This document shows, one piece after another, positions 61,136-64,000 of a DNA stretch of 64,000 bases. This DNA is from Roseateles sp. SL47 (GTDB lineage: Bacteria > Pseudomonadota > Gammaproteobacteria > Burkholderiales > Burkholderiaceae_C), in NCBI RefSeq assembly GCF_026625885.1, contig NZ_CP113068.1, forward strand, positions 3,720,001-3,784,000. The letters run 5' to 3'. Under the pieces are notes generated by a model. That model made no database searches and was not told the DNA's origin. It saw nothing but the letters and a program-made list of their open reading frames with translations. Position numbers and translations under genes: made by a program. Positions within the stretch are counted from its first letter, which is position 1. Every line of letters begins with the position of its first letter.

Positions 61136-63047
61136 CCCGAGTTCGACACCAAACAGCCGTTTCGAGCACATTCCGCCGGCTGGATCGTTTGGAATCAACG
61201 ACTTAGACGCATGCTGTCGATTTATTTGTAGTGGCACGTTTGCCAATGTTGGGTATTGGCATGCCATGGGTGAATTGGCCACACTCTGGCCATGTTCATC
61301 AAGCTCACCCGATCTGGTTCGCGCACCTACGCGCAGCTGGTCGAGTCGTTCCGCGATGAGCTTGGCAAGCCCCGCCAGCGCACGGTCGCCACGCTCGGCC
61401 GCGTCGATGAGCAGGATGGCCAGGTCGATGCGCTGCTCAATGGCCTGCTGCGCGCCAAGGGCCGCCCCGTCGGCGCGACCGAGAGCCCTCAGGTGAGCTT
61501 CGAGTCGGCGCTGTCGCTGGGCGATGTCTGGGCACTGGATGCGCTGTGGCGCGAACTGGGCTTCGATGGCCTGGCCGCCGTCTTCCGGCGCGCCCGCTTC
61601 ACCACCGCTGTCGAACACGCCATCCGCGTGATGGTCTTCAACCGGCTGTGTGACCCGGAGTCCAAGCTGGGCGTGCTGCGCTGGCTACAGACGGTGAGCA
61701 TGCCGGGCGTTGACGTCGACAAGCTCAGCCATCAACACCTGCTGCGCAGCATGGACGCGCTGATGGACCACCAGACTGCCGTCGATGACTGCGTGGCCCA
61801 GTTGCTGCGCCCGCTCATCGATGAAGACCTGTCGGTCGTGTTCTATGACCTGACCACCATCCGTGCCGAGGGCCTGAGCCAGCAGGATGGCGACGTGCGG
61901 CACTTCGGCATGTCCAAGGAGGGCGTCATCGCCCGCCAGTTCATGCTGGGCGTGGTGCAGACGGCTGACGGCATGCCGATCTATCACGAGGCCTTCGACG
62001 GCAATGCGGCCGAGGCGCCGACGTTGCAGCCCACGCTCAAGAAGGTGCTGGCGCGCTACCCGCATATCCGCCGACTGGTGGTGGTGGCCGACCGGGGGCT
62101 GCTGTCGCTGGACAACATCGAGGCGCTGACGAAGCTGCAGGTGGCGGGTGACCGGCCGCTGGAGTTCATCCTGGCGGTGCCGGGGCGGCGCTATGCCGAG
62201 TTCGTCGAGGTCTTGCAGCCCTTTGCCCAGAAGGCCGCGCAGGCCACGGACGAGATCGTCACTGAGGCCCAGTGGCAAGGCCATCGCCTAGTGGTGGCGC
62301 ACAACCCGGTACGCGCCGCCGAGCAGACCCAGGAGCGCCTGGCACGCATCCATGCGCTGCAGCAGCGCGCCGATCAACTCGCCGGCAAGCTCGACGCGCA
62401 GGATGAGGGTAAGGTCCAACGCGGGCGCAAGCTCTCGGACTCGGGCGCCAAGGCGCGCTTCTTCCACGAGGTGAGCGACGCCCATCTGGCGCGCATCATT
62501 CAGGTCGACCTGAAGTCCGACTTGTTCACCTACGCCATCGACGAGGCCGCGCTGGCCCGGGCGCAGCTGATGGACGGCAAGCTGATGCTGGTGACCAACG
62601 TGCAGGACATGGCCGCCGACGAGGTGGTGAGGCGCTACAAGGCGCTGGCCGACATCGAGCGCGGCTTCAAGGTGCTGAAGTCCGAAATCGAGATCACCCC
62701 GGTCTTCCACCGCCTGCCCGAGCGCATCAAGGCCCACGCCAGCATCTGCTTCATGGCGCTGATCCTGTACCGCGTGATACGCCAGCGTCTGAAGCTGGCC
62801 GGCAGCGATTTGTCACCCGAAGCCGCCTTGGCGGACCTGCGCCGCATCCAGCGTCACACCGTCAGCATCGACAGCAGCGCGCCCATCCACGGCGTGTCCA
62901 CCGTTCAACCCCGCCAGGCCCAGGCCCTGGCCGCACTGCGCATCAAGAAACCGACTATCGACACCCAGTTGACGCTGCTGTAGTGGCAATTCCGAAGGGC
63001 CAACCTATACGGATCAATCACTTACGGCGGTTGGTGTCGAACTCGGG
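61136..63047 (+). mobile_element. IS1634-family insertion sequence (1912 bp) with 6-bp target duplication
   Basis: The element begins CCCGAGTTCGACACCAA (61136-61152) and ends with its exact reverse complement (63031-63047), a perfect 17-bp inverted repeat. AGTTCA is duplicated on both sides (61130-61135 and 63048-63053). Removing the element and one AGTTCA restores the portal reading frame across ...DEHQF-MPGSVFHL. It carries a single intact transposase gene. Confidence 0.96.
61292..62983 (+). CDS. IS1634-family transposase
   Basis: This 563-residue transposase is of the IS4/IS1634 superfamily. The N-terminus is MFIKLTRSGSRTYAQLVESFRDELGKPRQRTVATLGR, and acidic catalytic segments are VVFYDLTTI, LVVVADRGLLSLDNI and ADIERGFKVLKSEIEITPVFHRLPERIKAH. 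The typical C-terminus is SICFMALILYRVIRQRL. The frame is intact, so the element may still be mobile. Confidence 0.93.
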   Translation: MFIKLTRSGSRTYAQLVESFRDELGKPRQRTVATLGRVDEQDGQVDALLNGLLRAKGRPVGATESPQVSFESALSLGDVWALDALWRELGFDGLAAVFRRARFTTAVEHAIRVMVFNRLCDPESKLGVLRWLQTVSMPGVDVDKLSHQHLLRSMDALMDHQTAVDDCVAQLLRPLIDEDLSVVFYDLTTIRAEGLSQQDGDVRHFGMSKEGVIARQFMLGVVQTADGMPIYHEAFDGNAAEAPTLQPTLKKVLARYPHIRRLVVVADRGLLSLDNIEALTKLQVAGDRPLEFILAVPGRRYAEFVEVLQPFAQKAAQATDEIVTEAQWQGHRLVVAHNPVRAAEQTQERLARIHALQQRADQLAGKLDAQDEGKVQRGRKLSDSGAKARFFHEVSDAHLARIIQVDLKSDLFTYAIDEAALARAQLMDGKLMLVTNVQDMAADEVVRRYKALADIERGFKVLKSEIEITPVFHRLPERIKAHASICFMALILYRVIRQRLKLAGSDLSPEAALADLRRIQRHTVSIDSSAPIHGVSTVQPRQAQALAALRIKKPTIDTQLTLL

Positions 63048-63634
63048 AGTTCATGCCGGGCTCCGTTTTTCACCTGCGGGAGGCCGACATCAACCAGGAG
63101 ATCTACGGCCTGCCGGAGTACCTCAGCTCGCTGCAGGCGGCTTGGCTGAACGAGTCGGCCACGCTGTGCCGGCGCCGCTACTACAACAACGGCAGCCACG
63201 CTGGCTTCATCCTCTACATCAGCGACCCCGCGCAGCAGCAAGAGGATATCGACGGGATCAGGGAGGCGCTGAAGAACAGCAAGGGCCCAGGGAACTTTAG
63301 GAACCTCTTCCTCTACTCGCCGAACGGGAAGAAGGACGGCGTGCAGCTCATTCCAGTGAGCGAGGTTGCTGCCAAGGACGACTTCTTCAACATCAAGAGC
63401 GTGAGCCGGGATGATGTGCTTGCGGCCCATCGGATCCCGCCGCAGTTGCTCGGTATCGTGCCCAGCAATACGGGCGGCTTTGGGGCGGTCCTTCCAGCGG
63501 CCAAGGTCTTCGCTCGCAACGAGATTGAGCCGTTGCAGACTAGGTTTCGAACGCTAAACGAATGGCTCGGCGAAGAAGTTGTGACTTTTGCGCCATACGC
63601 TATTGCTTTGACCACTGACGAGGCAGATTCCTGA
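63048..63634 (+). pseudogene. Phage portal protein (PBSX/P2 Q type), 3' part
   Basis: The frame resumes after the IS: MPGSVFHLREADINQEIYGLPEYLSSLQAAWLNESATLCRRRYYNNGSHAGFILYISD, then FRNLFLYSPNGKKDGVQLIPVSEVAAKDDFFNIKSVSRDDVLAAHRIPPQLLGIVPSNTGGFG. This is the strongly conserved C-terminal half of P2-like portals. No other head gene follows, so this is an isolated prophage relic. Confidence 0.92.
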
Positions 63635-64000
63635 TGCGACAGTACAAAGGCAACAGACCTATGACAGTGAATTCAACGCTTGAAATACTCAATAGTTAGT
63701 TGTTTGTCGATTGTTTGGTGGTGAAATGAATAACCTGCTCGAACAAATGCCCAATGAATAACAAAAAATGTTGGAAAGATTAGATTTGGCACCAGCCACG
63801 TCCATCCTAGACTTCCAATTAATTTTGGATCGGGGATTCCATAGGTAGGCAGGCGTGCGACCGCTGCTGCCAATAGGCGGGATCGCCACCCGTGCTTAAT
63901 GAAAATTTTCAAAGGCTGCTGTGCATCGAATGCGGACTTTGCAGTCTTCCCAAAGTTTCTACTGGGGTATCGAAGGTCCATACTATTCAATCACCCTTAT
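63635..64000. other. AT-richer end region without a well-supported gene
   Basis: The last 366 bp have a clearly lower GC content than the rest of the window. One minus-strand frame (63990-63673, 105 codons, MNSMDLRYPSRNFGKTAKSAFDAQQPLKIFIKHGW...) has a hydrophobic stretch (WTWLVPNLIFPTFFVIHWAFV). It could be a small membrane protein, but there is no family match or clear ribosome site. The region may belong to a foreign insertion continuing past the window. Confidence 0.35.

Overview
The window is high-GC DNA from a betaproteobacterium, most likely Burkholderiales of the Roseateles/Mitsuaria/Comamonadaceae type. The evidence is the conserved run rimP-nusA-infB-rbfA-truB-typA, the codon bias, and the family mix (NfeD/SPFH pair, DUF3649-PepSY-DUF3325 iron cluster, two-partner secretion). 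The genus is inferred, not proven.

Layout. 0-24 kb is mostly core genome: tRNA-Ser(GGA), an SPFH/NfeD pair, an Orn/Lys/Arg decarboxylase, fabI, the translation operon (rimP-nusA-infB, terminator, rbfA-truB, typA), a 3-hydroxyisobutyryl-CoA hydrolase-type protein, a hybrid PAS histidine kinase, a Fur-box-preceded membrane cluster linked to iron, a glutaminyl cyclase and an MFS transporter.

24.3-33.3 kb is a compact accessory cluster that I read as a cycloserine biosynthesis locus. It holds homologues of DcsA (heme arginine N-hydroxylase, YqcI/YcgG family), DcsB (N-hydroxyarginine hydrolase, arginase fold with the diagnostic His-to-Cys ligand change), DcsD (O-ureido-L-serine synthase), DcsE (serine O-acetyltransferase) and DcsG (ATP-grasp cycloserine synthetase). 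It also has an extra SDR, a convergent MFS exporter and a divergent MocR/GntR-PLP regulator, with a perfect inverted repeat in the exporter-regulator gap. No DcsC-type racemase or Ddl-type resistance ligase is present, so the stereochemistry of the product is open. DcsE has an unusual low-complexity insert and a His-rich tail built from hexanucleotide repeats.

33.3-57 kb is a contact-dependent inhibition locus. A GEMM-type cyclic dinucleotide riboswitch aptamer lies upstream of cdiB, followed by cdiB, a 4809-residue cdiA and cdiI. The CdiA C-terminus is a Hint domain followed by a colicin D-like tRNase, and cdiI is an ImmD-like gene. Downstream is an array of displaced toxin/immunity modules. 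At least four further immunity candidates each follow a toxin or toxin fragment. Two re-use the CdiA Hint block, and short TTGGCA(ATG) scars follow three of the immunity genes. The array is decaying: it shows a nonsense codon, frameshifts, and an IS5-family insertion in the last toxin.

57-64 kb is a mosaic of an IS5-family remnant, an intact TonB-dependent receptor, an IS3-family fragment, and a P2/PBSX-type phage portal gene split by a complete IS1634-like element with 17-bp inverted repeats and a 6-bp target duplication. The last ~370 bp are AT-richer with no gene I can support well.
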